DNA of 64,000 nucleotides, taken from assembly GCA_963573315.1 (NCBI GenBank), contig OY752141.1, positions 1,116,001 to 1,180,000 on the forward strand. The letters are read 5' to 3'. The notes beneath the pieces are model-generated. The model worked only from the letters and a program-made list of their open reading frames with translations. It was not told the DNA's origin and did not search any database. Within the stretch, counting starts at the first letter, position 1; each line of letters opens with the position of its first letter. Shown here in pieces: positions 53,466 through 64,000 of the stretch. This DNA is from Entomortierella parvispora. Taxonomy: Eukaryota > Mortierellomycota > Mortierellomycetes > Mortierellales > Mortierellaceae. Position numbers and translations under genes: made by a program.

Positions 53466-56206
53466 ATGAACCCATCTCACCACCTCACTGACAGCGACGA
53501 GTCGGATGCATTCAACCCTGATCAGCATCCTGAGCCCCATTCTCCAGAGCTCAATTCCTCCGCAACTGCCTCCATCCCCCCTTCTACCTCTGCCGCTGCT
53601 CCATCAGACCCCATTCGGCCCCTTCCTTACACATTCCAACCTGCAGTCACTACCAGCACAACAACCACCGCCAGCGCCACCTCCTCTTTCAACGGCGGAG
53701 CAGCAGCAGCACCAGCAGGAGGAGCCGGAGGAACCGCACCAGTGTTTCTTCCCTCGGTCCCTCCACATCTCTCCCATCTCGCCTCGGCAGCCACCCTCCC
53801 TTCCAGTCTCCGGAGTCATCAAGGCAACACCGCAGCAGGACATGTTCATTATGGAGGTACCTCCGCCAATGCTGCAGGATATCATCCCCTGCCCTCACAG
53901 CAACAGCATTACCATCATCAACGGCACCACCATCATCATCACTTTCACCAAGAGTATGATATCGCCGGCGTGGATACCATGAGGATCGATTATGAAGGAC
54001 TGGATGCGTTTATAGAGGATGCCTCGATGCACGAATCTGCGTTCCAACAACAACAAGAGTGCGAGTCTGTCATTGATGTTCACTCGCAGCCCTTGCAAGA
54101 CACAAAGGAGTATGGTACCAGCAGCTCTTACAGCGGAGGAGGAAGACTGGATAGGGCTCAGTCAACAGGATCCACTTCTGTCTTTGGAAGTGCATTCCGA
54201 AGAAAGTCTGCCCGCAAGGCCAGCTTCTACAGCGAACGTGCACCTCGCGTAAGTGGGATTTTTTTTTGATTTATTGAGAATGCGGAGGAACAACACGGGT
54301 CAAGAAAAAAAAGTAGAGAGGAAGTTTGAGAAGAAAAAAAAAGGGATCGCGATCAAGTTCTAATCTCCATTGGCATGTTTGTTTTTTTCTTTATTTAGCC
54401 CCCTTTGGCAGAGCAATCGAGATACACGTTCTACACACAGTCAACGGGCTTGATCCAAGCACCTTCCTTGCCGCACATTGTCTCCGAGGCAGCCATGACA
54501 GTGCCTCCGCCGTCAGATGGACCACTCGTGTTTTCAGATCTTCTCAAGGATGGCTGTTTTTGGATCGATATCTTGGACCCAAGCGATACTGACATGCAGA
54601 TGCTGTCCAAGGCAAGTTGCGCAATTTTTTTTTTTTTTTTTTTTTTTGGCTGTTGCTCTGTCGAGCACATTTCTTGCAAGACTAGACAGACCTGTTAAGA
54701 AAAAGAAATGGCGCAAAACTCTCTACTGACTTTTTTTTTTTTTCTCTTTTCCGGTTGGGACCCTTCCTCTCTCTCTTTTGTATATATAGCACTTTCATGT
54801 TCATCCGCTAACGATTGAGGATATTTCGACAGAGGAGGTTCGGGAAAAGTATGAGGTGTTTAGAAACTATTATTTTGTCTGCTTTCGGACTTTTGATCAG
54901 GACTACAACTCGGCATCGTACCTTCAACCTGCCAGTATGTACAGTGTCGTCCTACGAGACGGTATTGTTACTGTAAGTTGACCCATTTTCAAAGAAAAAG
55001 GGATTGTTGGGACATGAAACCTGTCTGCTTGCGGTTCTCTTGCAGCTTTCTCTACTAACATTTGCGTGGTGGTTTATCCAAAATACATAGTTCCACTTCC
55101 GACCTACAGTCCATCATGTCAACGTTCTTCGACGTTTGGAGCAATTCCACTCCCATATCACCTTGACGCCAGACTGGATCAACTATGCACTTTTGGACGA
55201 TATCACAGACAGTTTTGCGTCCCCCATCCAGACCATTGAATACGAAGTCGACTCGATTGATGAATTGGTCTTGCTCCTGCGCGAGAACGAGACCTCGGAT
55301 ATGTTGAGGAGGATCGGCTCCTGTCGCAAGAACGTGATGACCATCTCTCGTTTGTTGATGAACAAGGCTGATGTGGTCCGGGGGTTGATGAAACGATTCG
55401 ATGAACGGTTCGCGATCGCTACCGCCGCAGTTGCGGCAGGTAAGGATCCGCATGTTCAGGCTTGGCCTGCAGGAGGCATCGTCCCACTCTCGGCAGCTGC
55501 ACCAGTAGCACCCTCGCCAGGACCACGAGCACCAACAATCGGACCATTAGATCCTGTTACAGGATTGACCGGCGCCGTCAACTCACCTGTGCAGGCAGCG
55601 GCTAGGACTTCGATTTCTGAGCAATCCAAAGGAACCACTGGCAATGGGACACCTGCGCCCGTCTCTGCTACTCCCTCCTTTATACAATACCAGCAGCAAC
55701 AGAACCAGCAGAACCAGCTACAACCTTATAGAGATGGCGAGATTTTACTCTACCTTGGAGATATCCTGGACCACGTGTTGACGATGCTCCAATCCCTCAA
55801 CAGCTATGAAAAGGTCCTGTCAAGATCCCACTCCAACTACCTGGCTCAGATTTCGCTGGAGATTAATCAATTGTCCAACAAGACCAACTCGGTGGTGGGC
55901 ACATTGACCTTCTTTGCCAGTTTAATCGTCCCCATGACCTTTGTCGCTGGTCTCTGGGGGTAAGTCCTGTGCATTGAATGAACTTCGCAAAATTCCGGAT
56001 AATGCCCTTTTTTTTTTTAAATAGAGGGAATACTAATACGCTCTTTATTGTCCACTTTCTTGTTTCATGTTAGAATGAACGTTCATGTTCCTGGACAGCC
56101 CGGTAATGAAGGCGAACCCCTGAACTGGTGGTGGGGTCTCTGTGCCTTTATGGCATTGTACTGTATTGTGGCGGTTATCTTTGGAAAACGATATGGCCTT
56201 ATTTGA
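53466..56206 (+). CDS. CorA/Alr-type magnesium transporter
   Basis: Five exons: 53466-54248, 54399-54611, 54790-54972, 55091-55959 and 56074-56206, 726 aa. Intron 2 uses a GC donor (AAG|GCAAGT) with a normal AG acceptor. The N-terminal cytosolic region is disordered with a His-rich run (HHQRHHHHHHFH). The CorA soluble domain follows (FWIDILDPSDTDMQML, HFHVHPLTIEDI, YYFVCFRTF, then a long helix with LLRENETSDMLRRIGSCRKNV). A Gln/Pro-rich insert of about 110 residues interrupts the helical stalk. TM1 (TLTFFASLIVPMTFVAGLW) leads directly into the G-M-N signature split by intron 4. TM2 ends in FGKRYGLI. These are Mg2+ channels of the plasma membrane or vacuole (Alr1/Mnr2 group). Confidence 0.9.
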
Positions 56207-56538
56207 TTTCTAGATTGCTTTTTTCTTTCCTTCATCCATTATCTATAATATTTGCATGTTTTGTTCCTTTGACTTTTTGTAGAACCCCCCCTCCTCCTCC
56301 TCTCCACTCATCTATTAAAAAGAAAGAAAAGTCGGCCTTCCTGTTTAATGCATAAAAAATATCATCTCCCTGGCATGTAATTGATAGCCCATTGATCGTT
56401 CTGTAGTTGGGCGCAAAAATTTTATTATCGACTTTTGGGCATGATTTTTTTTTCTTGCTTCCCGGTCTGTCCATGTACGCCGCTTCCTCCTTGTTTTTTT
56501 AAAAAAAAATCTTGGTTGATTCCTGCTCCTTCTTGTGA
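56207..56538. other. Convergent 3' flanks of the CorA and RPN13 genes
   Basis: 332 bp, T-rich, with several poly-T/A runs; no gene. Confidence 0.5.
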
Positions 56539-57198
56539 TTATTCCATGGTGACATCCTCATCTTCGAAAGGGTCGCCCTGTCCCTGGTTAATGAGCGAGT
56601 TGGCCTGTTGAACGAGGATGGAATCCCGATCCGTGGTGAGTTCCTGAAGCCAAAAGAATTTCTTTTCTGAAGACGACTTGAATTGGAGCATGACCACTCG
56701 TCCTGTCGTGCATTGGGGGACCTCAATCACCTCTGCGTCACCGGGAAACAAGATCAGGTCCTATAGAGAAAAAGAAAAAAGAGGAGGGGAGAGGAAGAAC
56801 AGTGGGGGGAAAGGAGGGGAGGAGACAGGGAAAAGGGGGTTCAAACAGCGGTGAATAAACCGAGCTCTTCATTGCAAATGGCATACAGTAGTCCATGTCC
56901 CGACAGGGTGGGAGTGAAAAGAGACGATGGCACCTATTTACCTCCTCGACTTCCTTGGTCGTCCTGTTCTTCCAGTAAAAGTGCATCAGTCCGTCCTCTT
57001 CATCCATGTAGACCAATCTGAGGAAGAAACAAGAGAGTTGCATGTTAGTCTGTGAAACATCAAGAGAGAAGAGTGATTCCATGTCCTTTGCAAAATGTAC
57101 CCTTTAGTTGCGTCTGGCTTGACCGTGTTGGTATCGCCGTCCCGGAAGCATCGTCCAGCCTTGAACTGGAGGAGATGGTTTACTGTTGGTGCTGCCAT
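56539..57198 (-). CDS. RPN13: RPN13/ADRM1 proteasomal ubiquitin receptor, short form
   Basis: Three exons on the minus strand: 57198-57101, 57017-56942 and 56760-56539, 131 aa, phases match. The whole protein is one Pru domain: HLLQFKAGRCFRDG, VKPDATKGLVYMDEEDGLMHFYWKNRTT, EVEEDLILFPGDAEVIEVPQC, GRVVMLQFKSSSEKKFFWLQE. It ends soon after in an acidic tail (DPFEDEDVTME). Human ADRM1 has an added C-terminal DEUBAD domain that binds UCH37. It is absent here, as in S. cerevisiae Rpn13. The Pru domain docks on Rpn2 at the 19S particle and binds ubiquitin. Confidence 0.92.
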
Positions 57199-57600
57199 TT
57201 GAAATGTATGTGTCTGCGAGTGGGTATGAGTTTCTGATTCGTCCGTGTGGGCGGTGTCAAGGGATAGAATGGGTCAAATGTCTTGCGTCGCAGTTCCTGC
57301 TTGATCTTGGCGGCTATTGCAATGTCGGAGGGAAATGAAGGGGATGAGAAGAGAAGGGAAGGAACAAAAAAAAAAAAAAAAAAAGAAGAATGCATGACGC
57401 GGAGACAATGACGCGCGCGTATTCATTCACTTAAGGGTCCTGTGCCTTTGGACGCGAAGGAAATGAAGATGTATTTTTCTCTGGTATTTCAAGAAATAAC
57501 TATCTGGACTACCAAGAACTACAAGCTAAATATGGATCATGATTGAACAATGCTGCGGCACTCTAGCATGGGTTTTGTGGAGGCAAGCATCTGCCAGTCT
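57199..57600. other. Intergenic
   Basis: Upstream of RPN13 (poly-A of about 20 at 57366-57385 on the + strand), then 3' flank of the Cys-rich gene. No gene seen. Confidence 0.5.
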
Positions 57601-58162
57601 TTAGCAACAAAACAGGGGTCCATTAGGATTCCCTTTGTTGCAATCACTGTCTCCAAGGCACTGGGAGCCTGCGCCTCCATAAGCAGGAAGACCGTCTTTA
57701 CCGGTGGTGATTACTGATGACCCACAGCATCCACATTGTTTGAGTGAAGTAAAGGAAAGACCACAATCGACACCGTCTCTTGGAGTACGGCAGATACGGT
57801 TGTCAAACACCTTTGACAAACCATGGCAATCTGCGTTGCTTTGACACTGATATCCGTATGCACATACTTGCTCGGTTTTCCACTCTCCAGGCCCACTTGT
57901 GCGGTCTTTGCAGCATTTGGTGCAGGCTAGGTTATCCTTGACGAATGTGATATCACGGCAGATCTTGTCAGCGGGAGCTGTACAGTGAAATACACCCTGG
58001 TATTTCAAACCCCCAGGCAGATTTGTCTTGTCTTGGAAGCACTTGGTGCAGGAGTCCGTACCTTCGACAGACGTGATATTAGTGCAGACTTGATTAGTGA
58101 GAGTGACTGTGCTAAAAGCGAGCAAGGTGAGTAGCGAAAATACCGAGCTTTGGAATGATCAT
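57601..58162 (-). pseudogene. Cys-rich secreted protein with a one-base frame break in the signal region
   Basis: The main frame encodes about 170 aa with more than 20 Cys and ends LFCC. Two related modules (CTNITSVEGTDSCTKC and CRDITFVKDNLACTKC, each followed by KDRT/QDKT and a Gly-rich turn) precede a third Cys cluster (CGLSFTSLKQCGCCG) and a C-terminal CLGDSDCNKG. Upstream, the frame reads VFSLLTLLAFSTVTLTN, a good signal-peptide core, but has no ATG before a stop. The only near ATG (58162) is out of frame by one base, with a four-base A/T homopolymer at 58137-58140 between. So this is either a true frameshift, a sequence error, or an unseen 5' exon. Likely cell-wall or effector-like if expressed. 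Confidence 0.55.
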
Positions 58163-59266
58163 GATGTTAATCAACACAGCGATTCTCCTTTTGAGCTGAT
58201 GAGTAGAATAAAACTGAGAGCGACCTATATCAATACAAGGTTGGTTAAAAGAAGGGAAAGCAAGCAATTACCTGAGATGAATGAGCGAGGAATTGAAGAA
58301 CTGAAAGAGGATTGGACTTTCCTTTTCTACCATCCCTTTTATTATTACTCTACAAACAAACAACGACACCAAGGATAACAGCAATTGACCAATCAAGGAG
58401 GCAGTATTGACCAAGTGAAAAACGTCTAGGAGCAATCTCAAGGAATAGTAAATAAGAACAGAAAAATGAAGGGGATGCTGCGAACAGGGAAAGCTCCAAA
58501 AAAACAATCAAGGGTGACGAGAGGGGAAATCAAGGGACACTGGCAGAATCAAAGGGTGCCGGACAAAGAGAATCTAGGACAACTGGCTTGTAGTCAGGTT
58601 GATCTTTCATTGTCGCCCATTATCTCCTCCCTACATCAATTTCAAGGGCGTGTTGTTAACGCTTTGTTCACCCGGACGAGTCTTTGACGGATGCTGTGTT
58701 TTTGCAAGCAGCCCACCAATGGGGAGCGCACCAACGCGCGTCCACGCCGTATGACGAATCGCGAAGCGGGTTTCTTTCATCATATTCCTGACGGCCTTTG
58801 AACTCGCTCGAAGACCATGCCAGGAGGTTCCACAAGGATCCGACTGTGTTAATGCTTTGGGTGATACAACATGCCCTGCTTCTCCCTTTGAAACCCGCCT
58901 GCAAGAAATGCGGGTGGTTCTGCTCCACTTCCCACAAATACAACAGCGAAATAACTTGGTCATTGAACAACAAAATATGTTTACTTTGGGGGATGAAGTG
59001 GGTGAGAATATGTACAAGAAAAACAACTATTTACAATTATTCTTTTTTTCGCTCCCATGCCAGTTCTCTCTCTTGTCTCCTAAAACTATGTAAAAAAATG
59101 TGAAGTAAAAAATATGGTCTTCCACCTAAAAGAACAACGACCTGTCAGCAAAGAGTTCTATTCCGCTGTGGCGATCCCAAGGTGGAGACATTCTGTGGTC
59201 CTCTGAAGAGAAGGCCTCGAAAAAATTACAAAAAAATATGTACTGGACATCCAAATCAATGACCTG
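58163..59266. other. Intergenic, with one GC-richer island open on both strands
   Basis: Mostly AT-rich. The island at about 58640-58980 has frames over 75 codons on both strands without recognised motifs. The right end is the 3' flank of the Pumilio gene. Confidence 0.4.
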
Positions 59267-62200
59267 CTAAGAAGACATTGACATGGACACCTTGGCGGTG
59301 GCGGACGAAAGGGCATGTCCCACCACGGGGGAATTGGGGACAGGAGTGAGTGTCCCAACTGAAATAGCGGGCGAAGCTAAATATCCGTCCAAGAGCCCTC
59401 CGGCGGGCGATGGAGACGATAGAGACAGTGACGAGCTGTTGAGGCGGCCTTCCTGCATCGCCATCAGCTTTTCAACCTCTGTTTTTCACAAAAGAAAGGA
59501 GAGTGGGGTCAGTACTTTAATGATATGGACCCTCATCTTGATTCAAGTTTTGAAAGGGACAACGTACTGGTGATCAAGTGTTTTCCATAGGTGTACTTCT
59601 TCAAGGACTGCAAATGAGGTCGAATCCTGGCCACAAGCACATCTCGCTGCTCGCCGTCGACAACATCCAACATCTTTTGGACAACGTAATTTGCAAACTG
59701 ATCCTTCATCATCAAGACCAAGGGTGAGGTCGCCAAAGATCCATTATCGGCCTTTCCAACGGTCGAAATCGCGCTCGTGGAGGACGACGGCGACAAAACT
59801 TCCTCAATCAAGCGTTGACGATCCAGGGGAGATCCATAGGCAACACATTTTTCGACGACATTGCTGGCAAACTTGTGTTTGCTGAGCTGCAAAACCTGTC
59901 CCAAAACCTTGGAGACGACCAGCGACTTTTCGGAAGGCTGGCCGCGTTCAAGAATATGCTGAATCACATAGTTGCCATACTGATCCTGCACCAAACTGGG
60001 AATATATCGGTGGAGTTCATCCATCAAAGGCTATCAAGGTAAGAAGGAGAATATTAGTGTCGAGATTGAGGAGAGAGCTCAACTGGTGACAAATATACGT
60101 GTGAGGTCACTCACAGTCTTGGTGTCAGCACAATGTTCAAACATTCGCTGGATGACACGGCAACCGTAGGGGTGAGTGGCAAGCGTGTAGACCTGTCCTG
60201 TAAAAGCACCGATTATAAACTGGATATGCTCGGCTGCTACACACTCGATGGCCTTCTGGATCACATGGTTTCCATTCTGGTCCTTGATGCACTTCAAAAC
60301 ATGGCCATCCAGTTCCAGGACCAGCATTGCCTGCTGTTCACTTTGAACGTGCTCCAAAGCCTTTTGTACGACACGGCATCCGTACATCTGCAGCGCCAAT
60401 GAGAGAACATGCCCCTCCATCTGTTTTGCCAATTCCGCTTTTTGGTCCTGAGGTCCATACTCAAAAAACTTTTGGATCACATAGTTGCCAAAGACATCCG
60501 TCATTAATTGAAGTGCCTGAGGCATGATCTCTTCAAAAATCATGGTCTTTTCTTCGTCGGCCGCTGTTTCTAGCTTTTGCTGAATAAATCGGGATCCATG
60601 CTGGTCACCGCTAAACTCAACCACGCTGCCAGCAATGTCCTAAAGGATCAGAGAAAAAAGGGGCCGATTTAGAAAACTTGACAAGTATAGCAGCAACCAT
60701 CGTCTCATCAGAGCATACCATGAGCTCATATTTCTTGTTGGTCTTGTTATTTCTGAACTCTTCCAAGAGAGGACTGCGGAGACCATGGCTAGGATCGTTC
60801 TCTGCGTCCTTTGCCTCATCAGCTTGTTGCTGAAGCTGCTGCTGTTGCTGTTGTTGTTGTTGTTGATGGTGGTGATGCTGCTGGTTTCTTTGGGATCCTC
60901 CGGCATGCCCATTGCCTTGACGACGACCATAGTCCGATTCGCCTCCAGAAGTAGCGCTCTCATGTCCTGCGCCAGCTCCCTTTCCATTCTGGGAATGTTT
61001 AGGAGACGTGACCTGCGAGTTGGACTGGATATGGCTGTTATGATTGTTGCCATGTTTACCACGGCCAGACTGTTTACCATGCTTCTGAACAGGTGACTGA
61101 TGTTGATTCTGCAGCTGTAATTGGTGATGTGGGTGATTTTGTTGTGGATGTTGCTGCTGTTGTTGCTGAAGCTGTTGTTGTTGGAGATGTTGCTGTCTCA
61201 TCATCATCAGCTGTTGTTGTTGGATCATGATCTGCTGCGACTGCAGACGCAATTTCTTCTCCGCAGCTGCATTCACTGCGCGAGCAGCAGCAGTGGATCG
61301 CGCGTCCGCATGGCTAAACTCCCCTGAACGCATACTGCTTCCGGAAAAGTCTAATGCCGAAGGTGCTCCCAGCTCCATTGAATTTGCCATGTATATCTGC
61401 TGCAAATGATGATGCTGCTGCTGTTGTTGTTGTTGCGGCATCTGCGGGGGGTATTGCTGCAATTGCTGTTGCTGCTGGAGTTGAAAGGAAGTCATTCCTC
61501 TGGTCTTTCCATATTCTGGAGAGACTCCAAGTGAGTTTTGCATGCGACGAGGATCATACGCCAAATCATTTGCTCTGAGTCCAAGAGAAGCCTCGTCGTG
61601 ACTGATAAGCATGGAGTGCAAGTCTAGCATTGGAGAATGGATGCATGTCAGTTGCTAGCAAGAGCGGTTTGGGCTTTTTCGAGCCAAAATAGAATTTGGT
61701 TTACCCTTCTGGGCAGCAGACGCAAACGAGTCTCTGCTACTCATGAAATCGTACTGTCCGGGCAGCTGCATGTAGTCGTAGTCGCTCTGAGGGTTGACCA
61801 GCCGCGGGTCCTTCAGCATGTGCTGGCTGTCAAAGTAGGGCGAATGAGCAGTAATGGGTGTGTGGGACCCATGCATGTAGTGGTGCGAAGGTTGGTGCGG
61901 TCTATTCTGCTGCTGGCGCTGTTGCTGCAACTGAATCTGCTGCAGCTTGAGTTGCTGCTGTCCAAGTTGATATTGCTGCCTACGAATGTTGGCCTGTTGC
62001 GCTGCCAAATCGTCATCCTATTACAGGCAATGCGCATGCATGTCAGAAGAGACCATAAGAAAAACACCGAGTAGAGTCAATCTATTTATCAAGACTTACA
62101 ATAATGCTCCCAAGCTGCATACTGCGCATTGCGGAATCCAGATCCGCAGAGCCGGATTCCTGTCCATGGTCCAGAGTATATCCAGTCGGATTGCGTCCCA

Positions 62201-63715
62201 GGGGAAAGCTTCCTGGGGGTGTAGAGGAGGAGCGTTGGAGTGGAGCAAATTTGGTCTTGAAAAGAGGCGATCGAACGTTTGCCAAGTTTAGAATCCCTTC
62301 GTCCTCGCCCCCATCCAGAGCCGCGTTCAAAACTGATGTTATTTGCGACGACCGCTCGTCCATGTCATCTGAACCCAGTCTTGCATCCAGCGGCTCCAGG
62401 TCTGGCGAGTCTGAGATCTCATGGCGTAGAGTGGAAGGGGTTGTTAGGGGAGAACGCATGGACAAATTGGGTGACAGTCCTTGGTAGAGAGCGTTGTGTC
62501 CTCCATGCTGCTGTTGATGCGAGTGAGCAGAGCCAAAGAGAGGTGACGGGGATCGAGGAAAGTCCTGGGAGGGCGTAGAAACCCCCTGACTCCAGATATG
62601 GCTCAAAGGATCCGCTGAATGTGCACCGAACAAGGGGGAGGTGGGCATGGAGGCAGTGCTTCGTCCTGTACTATTGCTGGTTGCCACGTTCCCGCTATCG
62701 TACCGAGACAAATGCGAGTCGCTCAGAGACAGTTCGGACGATGTTAGCTCCTGGCGCCACTGGAAAGCAGGATCAGCGTTCCTGGTGTCGATACCCAGAA
62801 AGCCATTGGATTCTAAAAAAGACAAAGGGTGGAACGAACGTTGTAAGCGCACTTTGTCATGCAAATTAATTCGGCTAACGTAGAAAGGAGACAAGAAAGA
62901 AAAAAAAAGGGAGAGAAGGGCGCAACGGCCGCCAAATTGCAGTAATGTTTCGAGACGACGAAAGGAGAAGGGCCCGCATCGCCTCTGCTTCGGAACAAGA
63001 AGGAGGAGGAGGAGGAGGAGGGGAGACATAGTAAGCGTACCAAGACCGGACGTGGGACTCTTTGGGTCATCTAGTCCCGATCCAGATCCAAGCAAGGACG
63101 ATGTCGACGACCAGAGTTGCCAGGAGGCTCCAGGAGAATAGACGGTGGAGGACTGTTGGGAGGGTCGTTGCTGCTGCTGTTGCTGTGCAGAAGCAAACTG
63201 ACTGGAGCGTGTTGACGGCATAGCAAAGGGGCTGCTGCTGTGGAGATAGTCCGAAGTCTCTGACCGGGCATCGGGCGAGAGCTGCGAGTCGACGTCGAAT
63301 CCCGAAAAGCGAGAGGACTGCATGGTCTGGCGCGGGAGCTGGTTCGGAGGAGCCGAGGAGGAGCGCGAGATATCCTGGCCAAAGGTGTCTCCAAAGCCAT
63401 CAAAGTCGCCCAGCTTGCCCCGGAGGAGATTCGCGAGCTGCTGCTGAGGAGAACAGAGGAATGAGAAGAAAACAGTTAGATCCATGGGAGCAGAGATGGG
63501 TAAGGATCCAGAAAGGGGAAAGGGGAAAAAGAAAGACAGATCACTGGCTGTACCTGACCATGCTGGTTCATGGTGGTGGGCTGGTGGAAGTGGCCCTGGA
63601 AGGCGCTGCTACTGCTGTTGATGCTATTGCTGTTGCTGTTGTTGTTACTGCTGCTGCCGCTGCTGTTGAGGTCGTGGCTACCACTGGCGGGGGCTCGGGC
63701 GAAGGGGTCGGCCAT
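59267..63715 (-). CDS. Pumilio-family (PUF) RNA-binding protein
   Basis: Eight exons on the minus strand: 63715-63554, 63443-63041, 62812-62100, 62017-61705, 61623-60719, 60639-60115, 60030-59568 and 59478-59267, 1,231 aa, all junctions in phase. The N-terminal ~850 residues are disordered and Ser/Gln/His-rich. Eight PUF repeats follow, starting after [25 protein letters not shown]. Their base-contact triplets read, R1 to R8: SRQ, NYQ, CRQ, NHQ, CRQ, NYQ, SNE, NYQ, the same set as human PUM1, so the predicted target is UGUAUAUA. Exon borders fall between repeats R1-R5, R6-R8 and the C-cap. PUF proteins bind mRNA 3' UTRs and recruit deadenylation and repression factors. Regulation of the gene itself is not visible. 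Confidence 0.93.
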
Positions 63716-64000
63716 GGCGCCCTGAGGTATCCGCGGGCTGGGAATCCAGGAGTGGGGGGGACGAGGTAGATGAGATGCTTTGTCGAAGGAGCCGAGGTCG
63801 AAGGAGCCGAGGTGGTAGCAGGCAGGTGGATGGAGAGAGGAGAGGAGAGGAGGAGGAGGAAGACAAAGAAATGAGGAAGGGAAGGAAGGAAGGAATGGAC
63901 AACAATGAAAAAGAGAGAATCTTTGATTCTCTCTTTTTCTCGGTCGATGGGGGGAAAAAAAGAGTGGGAGAAGAGGCAAAGGAAGAGACTGTTTCTCTTT
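63716..64000. promoter_or_regulatory. Upstream region and leader of the Pumilio gene
   Basis: Purine-rich on the + strand (pyrimidine-rich leader on the sense strand), including an inverted repeat AAAGAGAGAATC...GATTCTCTCTTT at about 63910-63937 that could form a hairpin. Confidence 0.4.

Noticed and set aside
52617-53540. 307-codon minus-strand frame rich in Ser/Leu/Phe and Arg/Lys
   Set aside because: Composition artefact of the purine/pyrimidine-biased divergent promoter.
1-64000. tRNA, rRNA, snRNA or CRISPR features
   Set aside because: I scanned by eye for GGTTCRA-type tRNA loops and regular spaced repeats and found none convincing; a covariance-model scan would be decisive.

Overview
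This window looks like nuclear DNA of an early-diverging filamentous fungus. The gene content (a MUT-7/EXD3-like exonuclease, a plant-type pathogen-related protein, an F-box/LRR protein, proteins rich in Gln, Asn and Ser), the many short GT-AG introns (about 50-140 nt, often with a CTAAC/CTGAC branch site and long T tracts) and moderate GC together suggest Mortierellomycotina (Mortierella, Linnemannia or Podila relatives). That placement is inference from sequence style. I saw no tRNA, rRNA or CRISPR. Gene models below were built by hand from splice signals, phase and protein-family continuity; exon coordinates are in each entry.

Layout, left to right. 0-9.6 kb: the 3' part of an NCA2 gene, a solo LTR, a thioredoxin-like gene, a MULE-like foldback element, a small secreted-peptide gene, a second solo LTR and a frame-broken F-box/LRR gene. 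9.6-12.2 kb: nearly empty, with one weak micro-ORF. 12.2-28.9 kb: a dense housekeeping block with AKTIP/FTS-like E2 variant, gamma-glutamyltransferase, LRR protein, MUT-7-like exonuclease, DUS3 and a pathogen-related-like protein. 28.9-41 kb: a compact metallothionein-like gene, a very low-complexity repeat protein, an Mso1-like protein, an ML-domain-like secreted protein and a Myb/SANT-like protein. 41-43 kb: a decayed Ty3-type RNase H fragment and a second, smaller copy of the foldback element. 43-53 kb: a single-pass membrane protein with repetitive Q-rich tail, a small Cys-rich ORF and a membrane RING-H2 ligase. 53-64 kb: a CorA/Alr magnesium transporter with a GC-AG intron, a short RPN13, a Cys-rich secreted protein with a broken signal region, and a canonical Pumilio gene.

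The genes do not form one pathway. Functional themes are protein turnover (RPN13, RING-H2, F-box), RNA control (Pumilio, DUS3, MUT-7-like), metal and thiol handling (metallothionein-like, GGT, thioredoxin-like, CorA) and trafficking (AKTIP-like, Mso1-like). Divergent gene pairs with shared upstream regions are AKTIP/GGT (13,687-14,351) and RING/CorA (52,870-53,466).

The most novel structure is a two-member transposon family at 4,620-5,731 and 42,487-42,739. Both copies have long terminal inverted repeats starting GGAA(A/T)TGTCT, a conserved loop, sub-terminal TTGTCGTCC reiterations and target duplications of about 10 bp (perfect in one copy), which is a Mutator-like signature.
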